A DNA stretch of 64,000 bases from Hymenolepis diminuta (lineage: Eukaryota; Platyhelminthes; Cestoda; Cyclophyllidea; Hymenolepididae): contig CAADRB010000032.1 of assembly GCA_900708905.1 (NCBI GenBank), positions 526,698-590,697 on the forward strand, in the 5' to 3' direction. Below are positions 13,701 to 23,708 of this stretch, piece by piece. A program made the translations under genes and the position numbers. A model generated the notes under the pieces. The model was not told the origin of the DNA. It searched no databases and saw nothing but the letters and a program-made list of their open reading frames with translations. Numbering within the stretch: position 1 is the stretch's first letter; every line of letters starts with the position of its first letter.

Positions 13701-16700
13701 TCGGGTTTTGCGGGTTTTCACTCTATTTCTGGATTGGGGAGTTTATAGGATGAAAAAGGCACGGCTGACTAAAAGAATTTCGACAAAATACTATTGGGTC
13801 AACTGCAAATTGAGAGAACTGCAATATCAAAGACTATTTGACCTATTTTTACCGGAGTCTTATCCGGTATTGAACTTAAATGTATGGAACCACTATGAAG
13901 AATTGGAGATGAGTATTAAAATTACCTTATCCCAATCTCTTGTTCGTCAAGCGTTGTAGTGAAGTAAATAAATATCAAAAAATTTAATCTTTTTTTATTT
14001 AGCCTCACTTCGTCCACTCGACTTTCCGCCAGCTCTCTTCTTCCTGTTCTGTTGGTTTTATCTCGTCTTTCGTTCAAGAATCACTTATTCCCATTTATCC
14101 TTCATCCTCTTCTTGCGTTTTTAGACCTCAGTCTCCAATATTTTCACTGAATGAAGAGGTGCCTTCCCCTACTACAGAAAGGGAATTTGAAAGTGTCCAA
14201 ACAGTAAGTGGACTCAGTCAGACTGATCCACGATCTTTCAGCGATGGGGTCTGGCTGGATCCAGATAGATCTGAGGGAGAGTACGGTGGGATTCCAATGC
14301 ACGGTATTAAACAGGCTACTGCAATAAGTAACAAATTGGGCCCGTTGCCTTCTTTGAGTGGAGTAAGTTCAAATTTTATTGACTTCACGTGTGTTTTTAT
14401 GCGGATATAATTCTGTACTCCGCATTAGTAAAAGATACTTGAAGTCTAAGGGAAAGTGTTTACAAAGCAGGTGGTACGAATGTATTATCAAGCCGTGTAA
14501 TCATTTAAGATAACTTAACAATCACTAATTATCACTATAAACTCATAGACCCTATTAGAAAGGCGTTTTTTAACTCTCATCTTTGTCAAGATTTCAATCT
14601 TGAAGTGACCTGAATTCAGCCATCCCTTTATTAGCCAAAAGTAATCAGTGAAGTTAACCAATCTGTTTAGTGAGCGTGCTCCGATGTTCATCAACTTTGT
14701 GACCTATTCGCAGACGAGCACGTTAACAACCGTGTAGAAACAGAACGGTTAATATAGGAGGAAGTTGGGTTACATAAACATTCACTACCTGATTACACCA
14801 CGCTTTCTTTGTTTCCTTTAGAGTGTTTCCGTGAAAGGAGAACGTAAAAAACTTTTTCGTGTTGGTGCCGTCATTAAAGCAAAGATTTGAAGAAATTGGC
14901 TTTCTGTGTCTGTACATTTGCCTACCTCAGAATGGCTTGACTTTAGGCCAAAACCGAGTAACCTATTGAGTCGTTAGAATAGTTCAAAACGAGTTCCATT
15001 ACTGACTCACATTACTCAGTCAGAAAGTATTTAAACGTGTAAAAAGCAAATAAATTCTCGATGACGGAGCGCGCTTTGAGAACAAGGAAGAAATACCCAG
15101 ACTGCTCGATTTGCCCTAATTTTATACGTAAAAGAGTCCCACATAAAACTAATTGAGTTAAAAAATAAGGTAATTTTTGAGAGGCAAGCAGAAAGTAATC
15201 CCTCACCATAATTAGAATCAGTAGAATGATTAACCCTTAATATAATATAAAAATGTATAAAAAACTAGGATACAGTCTTTGTCAGCTATACCTCCAACCA
15301 GCAACCACTCCAGGTAAAGTGACGGTACCAGATCGCATTAACATTCATTTATTTAGAGGATGTAAGCTGTTAAATGGATGCAGACTATAAGGAACGACTG
15401 ACTGACTGGATTTTTACTTTACTCGGACTCCTTTAAGCCTTAAAGGACCGAAATTGTCAATCCATACGTGTCAACAGGAAACGAGTTGTATTGAATTGAA
15501 CTTAATCTCCAGAAATAATATATTAATGGGAAACTAATGTTCCCATTATACGGTGACAGGAAGTTAATAAGACTTCTAAATGGTTAAATTGCTCAGTAAC
15601 AAGATTAATAAGAATTTGTAGTGTATTCAAGTTGTTTCGTAGCGATTTTTACTTAATACATTTCAAATCTTTTTCGCTATATTCTCAATTTTAGTCTGTC
15701 TCACAGTCAGGAGAAGAAGAGAAGATCCACAGCGAGGGTGAATTTACTCTTGATCAAGTTGCTAACCAATCTGGCGGCTGGGTTGCTCCTTGGCGTGATC
15801 CTCTCCTTCATCTCATTGCCCTCGACACAACCGGTGAGACTTCTAAACTTCCCTGGAATCAACAGCAAAAGGTATATTTCTAAAGTTTTTATCTACTTAT
15901 TTATGTTAAGTAGAATGTATTTACTAACACGAGGTTAATCACTTTAGATTGAAAAAGTTGCTGCACTGCTAGATGACCGTAAAGATGGTAGAGAGGTTAT
16001 TATCTCGGAACCTGATGAAATAGAAAGCAGCACTGCCGACAGTCTAAGCTGGGTGAAGAAGATATCAGCTGCTAGGAGGGCTAGAAAACAAGCGGAAGCC
16101 CCAACTCCTTCAACCGCTGAAAAATCTGATGGGGAAGTCAGTGTCCCAACGTCCGTTAAAGAGTTCCGACGAGTTATTCTTGCTAGATCGTCTCAAAGAA
16201 TGCGTCAAAGGAAAACCAGCGTATCAGACGGTTAGTAATTTTTTTTGAATTCAGAATTTGTGAGGAAAAAAATTGATGATGCCTTTCCTTATTGGATAAA
16301 TATGTTTACATGGTCTTGAAAAAAAAACAAATCTTAATTACCTAAAAAAATCGTACTTTTCCCCAATGCAGTGCGGTTTAGAGGTTCCTAAGGCTAACAA
16401 CTGTCAACAGATTCAAGTTTAATCCTTTTTAAAATATTGGTGCATGTAATAACTTGATTATTCTGGTGACATCCAAGGGATTGTCTATCTCTCATTTTCT
16501 GTATTAGAACTTATTGGATTTGTTTAATAGTGAAGGAATATGTAATTTTCCTTGCAAAACAGATCTAGGTAGTTCTGATGGCGATATTTAATCGTACTTT
16601 GAATTAATATTATGCGTTTTACCACTTTTAGATGATAATGAAGATGACACTTTACGAGAGACGAACAATTCCTTGGAGCACAAAATTTCTATTTTTTCCG

Positions 16701-16813
16701 CAAACAAATCACAATCGAATAAAGAAAATGATGAAATCTATAACCAAACATCCAAATCAGAGGCTGTTACAACACCATCGAAGAATTCGACGTTTAATCT
16801 TATTGAAAAGTAA
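1727..16813 (+). CDS. TALPID3: TALPID3 (KIAA0586)-like basal-body protein, multi-exon
   Basis: Exons: 1727-1867, 1933-2080, 4229-4355, 4399-4465, 4499-4576, 4627-4793, 6787-6862, 8222-8510, 8553-8698, 8768-8813, 10890-11211, 11398-11460, 11563-11643, 11700-11807, 11858-11950, 12010-12072, 12506-12562, 13138-13218, 13388-13444, tentative 14003-14071, 14125-14362, 15695-15871, 15948-16230, 16632-16813. Phases agree at every junction; with all exons the product is 1052 aa (human TALPID3 is about 1,500). The best family evidence is residues about 206-264: the pattern FETNVANLERS, then IRMRALLDD, matches in order and spacing the conserved core I know from TALPID3 (E-x-N...R, then IR-x-R...D). A P-x-x-PLG segment (residues about 394-404) and SEGE/SDGE motifs near the C terminus (SEGEYGG, SEGEFTL, SDGEVSV) also fit. 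The N terminus has cysteine pairs (CKVCGGD, CKC). The family role is at centrioles and basal bodies, in ciliogenesis and Hedgehog signalling. Identity is inferred by eye and the protein is divergent. Confidence 0.62.
2081..4228 (+). other. Long intron of TALPID3-like gene
   Basis: Intron between phase-1 exon 2 and exon 3. It contains a 182-codon open stretch (3205-3753) without splice or family support, and a low-complexity ACG/ACA-rich tract near 3880-3960. No recognised gene. Confidence 0.6.
3880..3960. repeat. Low-complexity ACG/ACA-rich tract
   Basis: An imperfect run of ACGACA/ACGA units, clearly higher in G+C than its flanks, inside an intron. One + frame reads as Thr/Asn-rich, but no splice sites support it as an exon. 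Confidence 0.4.
4794..6786 (+). other. Intron of TALPID3-like gene
   Basis: A 2 kb AT-rich intron. The only structure seen is a short direct repeat, gtcatgttgtaagt, near 6553 and 6585. No exon with matching phase was found inside it. Confidence 0.55.
6863..8221 (+). other. Intron of TALPID3-like gene
   Basis: AT-rich phase-0 intron. The acceptor used (cttgaag at 8221) is weak in pyrimidines but is the only AG that keeps the following proline-rich exon in frame; a similar cttgaag acceptor is used at 8767. Confidence 0.5.
9750..9895 (+). repeat. SINE-like repeat, degenerate copy
   Basis: It shares the head (gcgcattggtggtgctcgtctgcgaa) in diverged form and the tail (gatgagtgttggaaaa...aaatggacttgagaa) with the other copies of the tRNA-like family in this window. 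The middle is lost or diverged. Confidence 0.5.
9925..10275 (+). repeat. Repeat family B, copy 1
   Basis: It begins near ttttaattgtggggagcaac and shares blocks with the copies at 30.9, 57.7 and 62.0 kb: agcaactgaagtcggtta, tcagattcgggtt, ttgtctacgatattcggt, attgaccgatttt and tcaagaagg. It has no coding capacity that I can see. Family unknown. Confidence 0.6.
11398..13444 (+). other. TALPID3: Array of symmetric phase-2 micro-exons inside the TALPID3-like gene
   Basis: Eight consecutive exons were read from splice consensus and phase: 11398-11460 (63 nt), 11563-11643 (81), 11700-11807 (108), 11858-11950 (93), 12010-12072 (63), 12506-12562 (57), 13138-13218 (81), 13388-13444 (57). Every length is a multiple of three and every exon starts with one nucleotide completing a codon and ends with two, so any subset can be skipped without a frameshift. 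Their introns are short (50-575 nt). Exons 12010, 12506 and 13388 end at the same donor, TG|gttagt. The peptides are Ser/Thr-rich and polar, probably disordered. A ninth, 14003-14071 (69 nt; alternative donor at 14050 gives 48 nt), is possible. The layout recalls micro-exon genes of flatworms, here as an internal cassette. Confidence 0.6.
14003..14071 (+). other. TALPID3: Tentative extra micro-exon of TALPID3-like gene
   Basis: The acceptor tttttttatttag (ends 14002) is strong. With a donor at 14072 the exon is 69 nt, with one at 14051 it is 48 nt; both keep phase 2-2, and the 53-nt intron to 14124 has a good pyrimidine tract. The exon is needed if exon 13388-13444 is included, because joining that exon directly to 14125 would create TGA. 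The peptide is unusually Leu/Ser-rich, so support is modest. Confidence 0.35.
14363..15694 (+). other. Intron of TALPID3-like gene with an antisense SINE copy
   Basis: Phase-0 intron with a clean gtaagt donor and an ttctcaattttag acceptor. It contains a - strand SINE-like copy at about 14545-14725; the remainder is AT-rich with no exon found. Confidence 0.55.
14545..14725 (-). repeat. SINE-like repeat (minus orientation)
   Basis: Read on the - strand it starts gttaacgtgctcgtctgcga, then a B-box-like region (aggtcac...gatgaacatcgg) and a diverged tail with aacgcctttctaata. It matches the order of blocks in the copies at 19.7, 24.3 and 32.5 kb. Confidence 0.5.
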
Positions 16814-17137
16814 CTCTGGCCATTATTTGATTCCAGTCATCCCTTGTTACCTTGATCTATTTACTTCTTGTCAACTTTGGACTTGAATATAATCAGTAAC
16901 TCAATAGGGCTTATTTTTATTCATATTTTAGCTTGAATATAAAGTGATTTCAGGGTATACGTTTAGAATTTATGAATCGTCTTAATTCAAATGGAAGCGA
17001 AAATCCCGTCTAAATTACGCTTTTAATTTTATCTATTAGTTAAAACTTATATTTATTTTAAGGGTTTCAGATTGTGGTCGAAGGTAGGACGTGAACTTGA
17101 TCGGTTGCATTGACTGTTTTGTTAGAAGTACGAAGTG

Positions 17138-17160
17138 GGGATAGGATAGGATAGGATACA
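17138..17160. repeat. GGATA microsatellite
   Basis: Short tandem run of the pentamer ggata (about four units). Confidence 0.7.
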
Positions 17161-18334
17161 AGTTTACCTCAGTAAAACACTAAATGATAATAAGGCTTAT
17201 TAATCTACGTATTTGATTGCAACATTGAGGAATTTGAAATGGTTATCAAATAGGTTATATGAGATTATGAATTACTTGAGAGTCATGGTTAATTTAAATC
17301 TTTTCTAAGTAGAATTGATCCACATTAACGTATTCATGTGTCACTAGTTAATATGTAAAAAAAACACTTTTTCGTACTAAAGAGCAGAGACAGGATCTTT
17401 TCATTTCAAAATCATAAGTGATATTTATTTGTGACTGAACCGATCCATGTTCTGGCTACTGGTGTCTATCGATCAGTTTTTTCGTCTTATTGATAAATTT
17501 GCATAACGGAAATATTTGTCGAACGATATTGAATAATAACTTAAACCAAAAAGCAGTTATCTCGAGAAGCCCCTAAATGTGCATTCCAACAGTTGTTGCT
17601 ACATTGAAACTTACTAAATTTAGGCTTCTTCGTCTTTATTCTAAGGATGCTGTGGTGAACTCCCTTCACGACGAAGGAAATATTACATATATTAAAACTG
17701 CAGATATAGAGATATTTATATGTGTGCATTCATTCTTCGCTTAATGCTTTTCTCCACTTCCAATTTTACCCATTAGATTTCACTTTGCATCTTAATTTTT
17801 CACTTATCTTTGTAACACTACTTAAAATACGTTAGTCATTCAAATAATTCAGGTTCATGGCATTTCCAAAGCCCACTTTATAGCACCAGTTGCCTGATCT
17901 TTCGCCTTATCCAACTGAATAACACCGATTTTTTTCTGCAATTCTCTCGTCTGTTTCACCTTTGAAAGACGGCTGAATTTTAAACAGATCGCTCACTTGG
18001 TTGATTCTCCGTTGTACTTTTCATTTTACTTTAGCCAAATGTCTCTACCAATGTTCGATACGTACATTTGGTTAATTCATCCAGCTTTGTTTATGCAATA
18101 TAGTTCACATGAACACCTTTGTCGATTTGCGGCTACGATTGTAGACTCTTCTTCTTCTCTTCCTAATTTATCAATCTGTTAGCACTGGACCATCCCTTCC
18201 TAACAGACCACCAATCTCTCGTCCCGCTTACCATATTACCATGATTAATCACTATCTCCCCTTCTTCCAATTCCCCATTATAGATCTTTTTATATATGGA
18301 TTAAGAATGCAAAAATATATAACTACCTAAATTA

Positions 18335-18340
18335 TTTATT
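18335..18340 (-). terminator. Polyadenylation signal AATAAA (minus strand)
   Basis: The + strand reads tttatt. It lies 23 nt past the second stop (18363) of the Thr-rich frame and about 170 nt past the first stop (18513) of the Cys-rich gene, so it fits as the 3' end of that transcript. Confidence 0.5.
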
Positions 18341-18362
18341 ATTATATAAGATGTTTACATTC

Positions 18363-18512
18363 TCAATCGGAGGCCACGTTCTTTATTCCCCAAGTTGGAT
18401 GATAATTATCTTTAAATGGACTTATTATCCTTCTCGGTCTCGTAGTGGTTATTATCGTCGTGATTGGTATGGTTGTTGTAGGAACAGTTTCAATGCTAGT
18501 GGCGATTTCATT
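18363..18512 (-). other. In-frame Thr-rich continuation beyond the TAA stop
   Basis: Straight after the TAA at 18513-18515 the same frame stays open for 49 codons to TGA at 18363-18365. It reads IETVPTTTIPITTIITTTRP and then a basic segment. Composition matches the preceding Ser/Thr-rich region, and AATAAA follows 23 nt later. This suggests a recently acquired stop, readthrough, or an unrecognised splice. Confidence 0.4.
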
Positions 18513-19329
18513 TTAATTTTGTGTCATTGTGCTATAAACAAAATCAGTGATCTTTAGTGTGCCAGAAATTGTGGATTTAATTGACTCAGTGACAGTAGAT
18601 TGGGTTGTAGAATGATCAGATGAAAATGAAGAATCATATGTAGAGTTCTTGAATTCATTAATCACTACATCAGAAGACATACCTGATTCACCCGTCTCGT
18701 TGTCCTTCAAACTACTTGCACATTTTTTGCCTAACTCCTCTAGAATATTAGATGTTACTTCAGAGCCTTCTGAAATGTCAGAAGTTGACCTATTTAGCGC
18801 CTGTTCATTTGAGCCAGAAGAATCTGTCATCAAGGTAGTCCCAGTAACTATAGTATTAAGGAATTCCATTACGGTCGATTCCTCTGATTTGCTTGATTCG
18901 GAGGAATCCGGTTTCACGGTGCTCTCAGTAATTGTAGTATTAAGATTTATTTTCGAAATTCATTCCGTTGTCGTTATATCTTGCTCACGAGTAATAGTAG
19001 TCTTTTTTCGAATGAGCACGACCGGAATTGTGATATCTGGGAACTTTTGGGGTAGTCCTTGCAGTTTTAATTTCATAGGATGTTATCGTTTGTTGAGTTG
19101 TTTCAGTCGGTTCCTCAGTATTGGGACAGCTGCATCTATAAATACAGCATTCACAATGAAGACAAAAGTACTGGCAAACTCCACCAGAGCAAGCTGAATT
19201 GGCCATACTGCCATAGTTGATATGTCCAGGAGGCAAACATAGACAAGATGGATAACAGTTGTGTGGATAGGCAACTGTAAATTCCAGAAGAAGAAAGGGG
19301 AGAAAATCGAGGGTATCGATCAAACGCAT
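18513..19329 (-). CDS. Secreted Cys-rich / Ser-Thr-rich protein, family not recognised
   Basis: The - strand ATG at 19329 opens a frame with a short charged start, a hydrophobic core (FLPFLLLEFTVA) and a probable signal cleavage before YPHNC. About 50 residues with 11 cysteines follow (patterns CYPSCLC, CEC-C, CSCP), then a Thr-rich linker. The frame stops at 18985. A donor CTC|gtgagc at about 18987, spliced to an AG just before CACCGTG (about 18921), joins in phase to a Ser/Thr-rich frame of about 135 codons ending at TAA 18513. This 67-nt intron has a poor pyrimidine tract, so a frameshift in the A6 run near 19004 is an alternative. The second half is acidic and rich in Ser/Thr, like a mucin-type or surface-coat stalk. 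Function unknown; secretion is inferred from the signal peptide only. Confidence 0.5.
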
Positions 19330-19379
19330 ATAATACCAATTATGATATGTTAGAGTGTTTTGCCAGGTTGCTAAATGAG

Positions 19380-19389
19380 ATTGGCCAAT
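19380..19389 (-). promoter_or_regulatory. Palindromic CCAAT element upstream of the Cys-rich gene
   Basis: The sequence attggccaat is an inverted-repeat CCAAT box about 50 bp upstream of the - strand ATG at 19329. No TATA box is evident. Its role is inferred from position only. Confidence 0.25.
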
Positions 19390-19679
19390 AGGAGACTAAT
19401 CTATCATTGCACAAGCATGTAAATGGATACATGCAGTCAAATAAAGTGAAATGCAGTTACTCAAATATTTATTTGCTATTAATGGTTAAATATCCATACA
19501 GTTAGCTAAGTAAATTTCTAGTCACGAGGCAAAGTCAATTTGCTTTGTGATTCAACAGAATTAATTAGACGGATGCACAGTTTTCATGCGTATTAAGTTT
19601 AAGAATACAAGATACGTTCACAGAAAATATCAGTGGCACACTTAGTATGGAGATAATTGTAGAATTTATTTGAACTTCG

Positions 19680-19910
19680 CTTAGGGCATTGGTGGTGAAT
19701 CGGTCACCTTGCACGTCTGCCATTTCAGAGGTCCCATTTTCGATTCCCATTGACGCATGCACTGGCCAACTGCACTGGTTACGTTTGATTAAAATGTAAG
19801 GAGGTAGAATTCGAGTTTCTCACCATGAAGGCTAAGCGACGCTACTCCTTACATAGGATGAAGTTGGAAAGCGCTTTTCTAAATGGACTTGGGAATTTTT
19901 ATGAAAGCGC
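19680..19910 (+). repeat. SINE-like repeat (plus orientation)
   Basis: Blocks in order: gcattggtggtgaatcggtc, cacgtctgccatttcagaggt, a B-box-like ttcgattcccattg, ggccaactgcactggtt, gagtttctcaccatgaaggc, and the tail ttggaaagcgcttttctaaa tggacttgggaa. This is one of the more complete copies. Confidence 0.65.
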
Positions 19911-20764
19911 TAAGAACCCTATAATGATTTTTAACTGTATAACGTTACACGTACTGCTGACTCATACCCAACATAACTTTTTGGAGAGAGTTGCAGTAAC
20001 TTCAGATCCCTCCTAAAAGTTCTCCTTTTTCAGGTAATTGAACAATGAAAATTAATATTGAGGGGTGCTCTACCCTAGACGTCATCAGTGCAGTAGACGA
20101 GTAACTTGCTAAGGTGTGACTCTGCCGAACCTTATGAGCTTCAAAACTGTAATGTACAAAAGCCCCAGAAGATCTTATGGAAAACAGGCTTCGACTAGAT
20201 CACATCTTTGTGAATTGTAAGAATTACCACTGTTTGGATAGATAAACAAGATGCGTTTGACGACAAGGAAAGTCAAGTGCATTTAAGTTGCTGTGTCCAA
20301 TACAGTGATTATCATGTTGTCAGATTATGAGAGACCGGATATCACGATCACTTTAATATAGGGATGAAAAACTCTGAAGTAATAGGCAAAAATGATTATT
20401 GAATTTAAGCAGAGTGGAACCAGAAATGCAGATACCTCACAATGCGGGAAAATCGAATGATAGCTAACAGGCTGCGAGGAAACTGAATGAATTTAATGAA
20501 AGAATTAAGATAACACTTAAATGCAGGCAGAAAATACTGTCATTACAAGTTAAGCAGTTATATTCTCCTCATAATCTAACTATCAAAATACTTAAACGTG
20601 CATATTTCATTTCTCTGTGCAAAATCCACATTTTGATTAATTCATGACGAAATATTTAATATCTATTTTCCAATGGGTCCATTATCTAGAGAGGTGCCAA
20701 GCTGAGTCAACCTAACCTAACAATTTTGCACTCCTACAATAATAATAGTAATAATTCTCAAGCT

Positions 20765-20945
20765 TCGTTTTGAAGCGTTTTCCAATGCTCAACTTAGATG
20801 AAGAGGTGGAATCACTGAGGCTCCATGGTGAGAAACTAATTCTGACAACTCCTTTATTAGCTAATCTAATTAATGCTAATGGGTTTATACTGATGGGTGC
20901 TAAATTCATGACCTCTGATTGTGCAGATGACCATATTAACTACCG
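20765..20945 (-). repeat. SINE-like repeat (minus orientation)
   Basis: On the - strand: gtcatctgcacaatcagagg, then catgaatttagcacccatca, agtttctcaccatggagcct and a tail ttgagcattggaaaacgctt. Same block order as the other copies. Confidence 0.6.
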
Positions 20946-22059
20946 CATTCCTATAATTGCATTAACCTGAGACCCCAACTGTGCCAACCTGAACCAGCGT
21001 ATTAATTTACCATAAGGTCGCTGTAAATGCGACCCCACAAACCGGTTCTCTGCCTCTCCCGTTAGGGCTCCATTCAATTTGTTTCCTAAAATGTTAAGAA
21101 CAGAATACGTCTGTATACTCATTATCAGTCATAAAAATAAGATAACGGAGACCACGTGTGAGATTGATTTATCCATTATGAGCAGATTCCTATCAACGTA
21201 AGAAAAGACATGACCGATACTGATAACAATGAATGCTATTTTTATCCATTAAACGACCAGGAGAGAAAAGTCCTGGAATATTCTGATACCAGTTATCAAA
21301 TATAAATAAGCTAAACATCGCAATATAAAAAAAACAAAATACTAATAGCATCAAGACTGCCTAAATGATGATATCTTTCTCAATTTGGTTAATCAAACCT
21401 TCTTGGCCTAAGTTGTTTGCGATCGCTAATCCGAATGTCTCCACGCCACCACCACCACACAGCTTGGTGATTATGGCAGTTGTTCATTGGTGATTTAAAC
21501 AATAGTTGAGGGCATGCACAAGAACATCCACGCTGTGCGCGCCTCGAGCCGCTCTTTGTCAGGACACAAAGTTGTCATGATAGCCACATCTCTTCGCACA
21601 CTGTCCTCAAATCTTGACCTCTAAATTCTGTTGCAGGGGTCAGATTGTACAATCACGGCGAGAGATACCTTTAGGTCACTAATCGAATGATCGGAGCAAA
21701 ATTTGGCAAAATATAGAGTCAAACTGTTCACTTTGGTCCGTAACGAGCGTTTCTGATACATCACTAATTTAAAAAGTTTGTTGAGGATAGAGATGACTGA
21801 TCTGCTTGTTGTTAGCGAGAGGGGAATAACATCGGATCCTTTCGAATACTAATCTGTCACCAAAAGGTATGTCACACTTTTAGTGATAAGTTAGAGCTGA
21901 GCCTTGGGAGAATCTTGTTCCGAAAGCTAAGTAGGACTAGAAGAATAAAAGATTTCGGTAACACGTGAACACTGGTTACATCCACTTACGAGATTTTCCG
22001 CATTCGTATGTTCGACAGTAGGTGTCTGTCAGAGTTAGAAATTGGATAAGGTTGAGCTT

Positions 22060-22190
22060 ATCGATTCAGTCTGTGTTCACGAGGTTGATATTTTCCGGCT
22101 CCCGGTCCTGCAGCAGATACGAGTCCGCGACGAGACTTCTAGACATAGAACTGTTTTGTCACCCGGAGTTACAGCTTGCTGTGTCGAGGA
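22060..22190 (-). pseudogene. Second gag-like retrotransposon fragment
   Basis: The stretch gtcctgcagcagatacgagt...gacgagacttctagacat closely resembles gtcctccagcagattcgggt...acgagacttcttaacat at 350-400, inside the gag remnant at the window start. It is therefore a second fragment of the same element family in the same orientation. It has no intact frame. Confidence 0.5.
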
Positions 22191-22349
22191 AGTGAACCAC
22201 TGTTTGCGCCTCCTGCCGATATTTGGATGACGCTGTTGAATTCCTCTGCTACTGCGTCGTCATGTAATAATGTTGTGTTCTCCCAAAATCATTCCTTTAT
22301 GCAAATTTCTTTATTTTCCACCTTCTAAATCTCCTTTCTTTTAAGCCCC

Positions 22350-22725
22350 TGTGGGGCTCACAACGCTAACAAGGCTGATTGAATCACGTGCGCTAGAACT
22401 CACCACGGGAAGTGCGGCATGTAACCAGTCGCGTTGAGAACAAGCGCGGTCGTGTGTGCAGAGGCCTCCTCAACCAATCAGCAATCAAGATCTCCGCAGC
22501 CTAGCGTGGTTTTGTATTTAATGACTAGCTTTTGACTCACTAAAACTACAAAGTGGTCAATAAACCCTCACCATTCAGCAGCTTTCTGGTTCTTACCACT
22601 TTGGGCATAGCTTAGTTAATTTGGGAGTGAATTGATAATAGAGGACTCTGCTAGAGGCTACTCGGACTGCTTAGGAGGATTACTTAGGTGTAGCAAAAAG
22701 ACTTATTGGCGTAGCATCCGCTACA
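22350..22725 (+). repeat. Candidate LTR of a retrotransposon
   Basis: The segment begins TGTGGGGCTCAC and ends CCGCTACA, the TG...CA ends expected of an LTR. Inside are a TATA-like tgtatttaatg (about 22513) and an AATAAA (about 22559). A shorter related segment (22934-22997) repeats tcacaacgct-aaggctgat and gtgcgctagaac right at the edge of the assembly gap. No primer-binding site was identified, so the LTR call is inference. Confidence 0.4.
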
Positions 22726-22933
22726 CCCCGTTCATTTAAGCGAATATATTTACGCTACTGTTGTTAATGGCGCATAGTAAAACGACCCATCGATACGAAA
22801 ATGTGCGTCTTATTTTGATTTTTTTGTTTGGGTCGTTTTGTATTGTTGGATTGTCGTGCTGTATTTATAACTAGTGCAATTTCTTAGGGAATCTAAGAAT
22901 TGTTTGAGGTATCTTACAGAGGAGAGTATTGAG

Positions 22934-22997
22934 TTCACAACGCTACCAAGGCTGATCAAGGAAACCTCATGTGCGCTAGAACATTCTAGAAAGTGTG
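22934..22997 (+). repeat. Partial second copy of the LTR candidate, cut by the gap
   Basis: It matches 22368-22425 with small indels (cacaacgctaccaaggctga; tgtgcgctagaacat) and runs into the N block. Repeats of this kind commonly break assemblies. Confidence 0.55.
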
Positions 22998-23708
22998 NNN
23001 NNNNNNNNNNNNNNNNNNNNNNNNNNNNNNNNNNNNNNNNNNNNNNNNNNNNNNNNNNNNNNNNNNNNNNNNNNNNNNNNNNNNNNNNNNNNNNNNNNNN
23101 NNNNNNNNNNNNNNNNNNNNNNNNNNNNNNNNNNNNNNNNNNNNNNNNNNNNNNNNNNNNNNNNNNNNNNNNNNNNNNNNNNNNNNNNNNNNNNNNNNNN
23201 NNNNNNNNNNNNNNNNNNNNNNNNNNNNNNNNNNNNNNNNNNNNNNNNNNNNNNNNNNNNNNNNNNNNNNNNNNNNNNNNNNNNNNNNNNNNNNNNNNNN
23301 NNNNNNNNNNNNNNNNNNNNNNNNNNNNNNNNNNNNNNNNNNNNNNNNNNNNNNNNNNNNNNNNNNNNNNNNNNNNNNNNNNNNNNNNNNNNNNNNNNNN
23401 NNNNNNNNNNNNNNNNNNNNNNNNNNNNNNNNNNNNNNNNNNNNNNNNNNNNNNNNNNNNNNNNNNNNNNNNNNNNNNNNNNNNNNNNNNNNNNNNNNNN
23501 NNNNNNNNNNNNNNNNNNNNNNNNNNNNNNNNNNNNNNNNNNNNNNNNNNNNNNNNNNNNNNNNNNNNNNNNNNNNNNNNNNNNNNNNNNNNNNNNNNNN
23601 NNNNNNNNNNNNNNNNNNNNNNNNNNNNNNNNNNNNNNNNNNNNNNNNNNNNNNNNNNNNNNNNNNNNNNNNNNNNNNNNNNNNNNNNNNNNNNNNNNNN
23701 NNNNNNNN
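22998..23708. other. Assembly gap (711 N)
   Basis: Run of N; no sequence is available. Reading frames crossing it are meaningless. Confidence 0.99.

Larger units (their letters stand above)
16814..18362. other. Intergenic region between convergent genes
   Basis: Three-prime flank of the + strand TALPID3-like gene and of the - strand gene at 18.4-19.3 kb. It contains a short GGATA microsatellite (17138-17160) and a - strand polyadenylation signal at 18335-18340. No clear AATAAA was seen for the + strand gene. No gene recognised. Confidence 0.5.
19390..22029. other. Intergenic region with SINE copies
   Basis: It contains a + SINE-like copy (19680-19910) and a - copy (20765-20945), plus a G+C-richer stretch at about 21410-21700 that may be mobile-element debris. 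No gene model could be supported. Confidence 0.5.

Noticed and set aside
14202..14215. gtaagtggactcag as a tiny intron
   Set aside because: 14 nt is too short to be spliced, and the uninterrupted frame leads into the SEGE motif exon.
15832..15871. Alternative donor ccg|gtgaga before the end of exon 15695-15871
   Set aside because: Consensus is good, but using it breaks phase with the next exon at 15948; the aag|gtatat donor keeps phase 0.
18649..19197. 182-codon + strand frame opposite the Cys-rich gene
   Set aside because: Antisense shadow of the - strand frame, which has a signal peptide, a Cys pattern and a polyadenylation signal.
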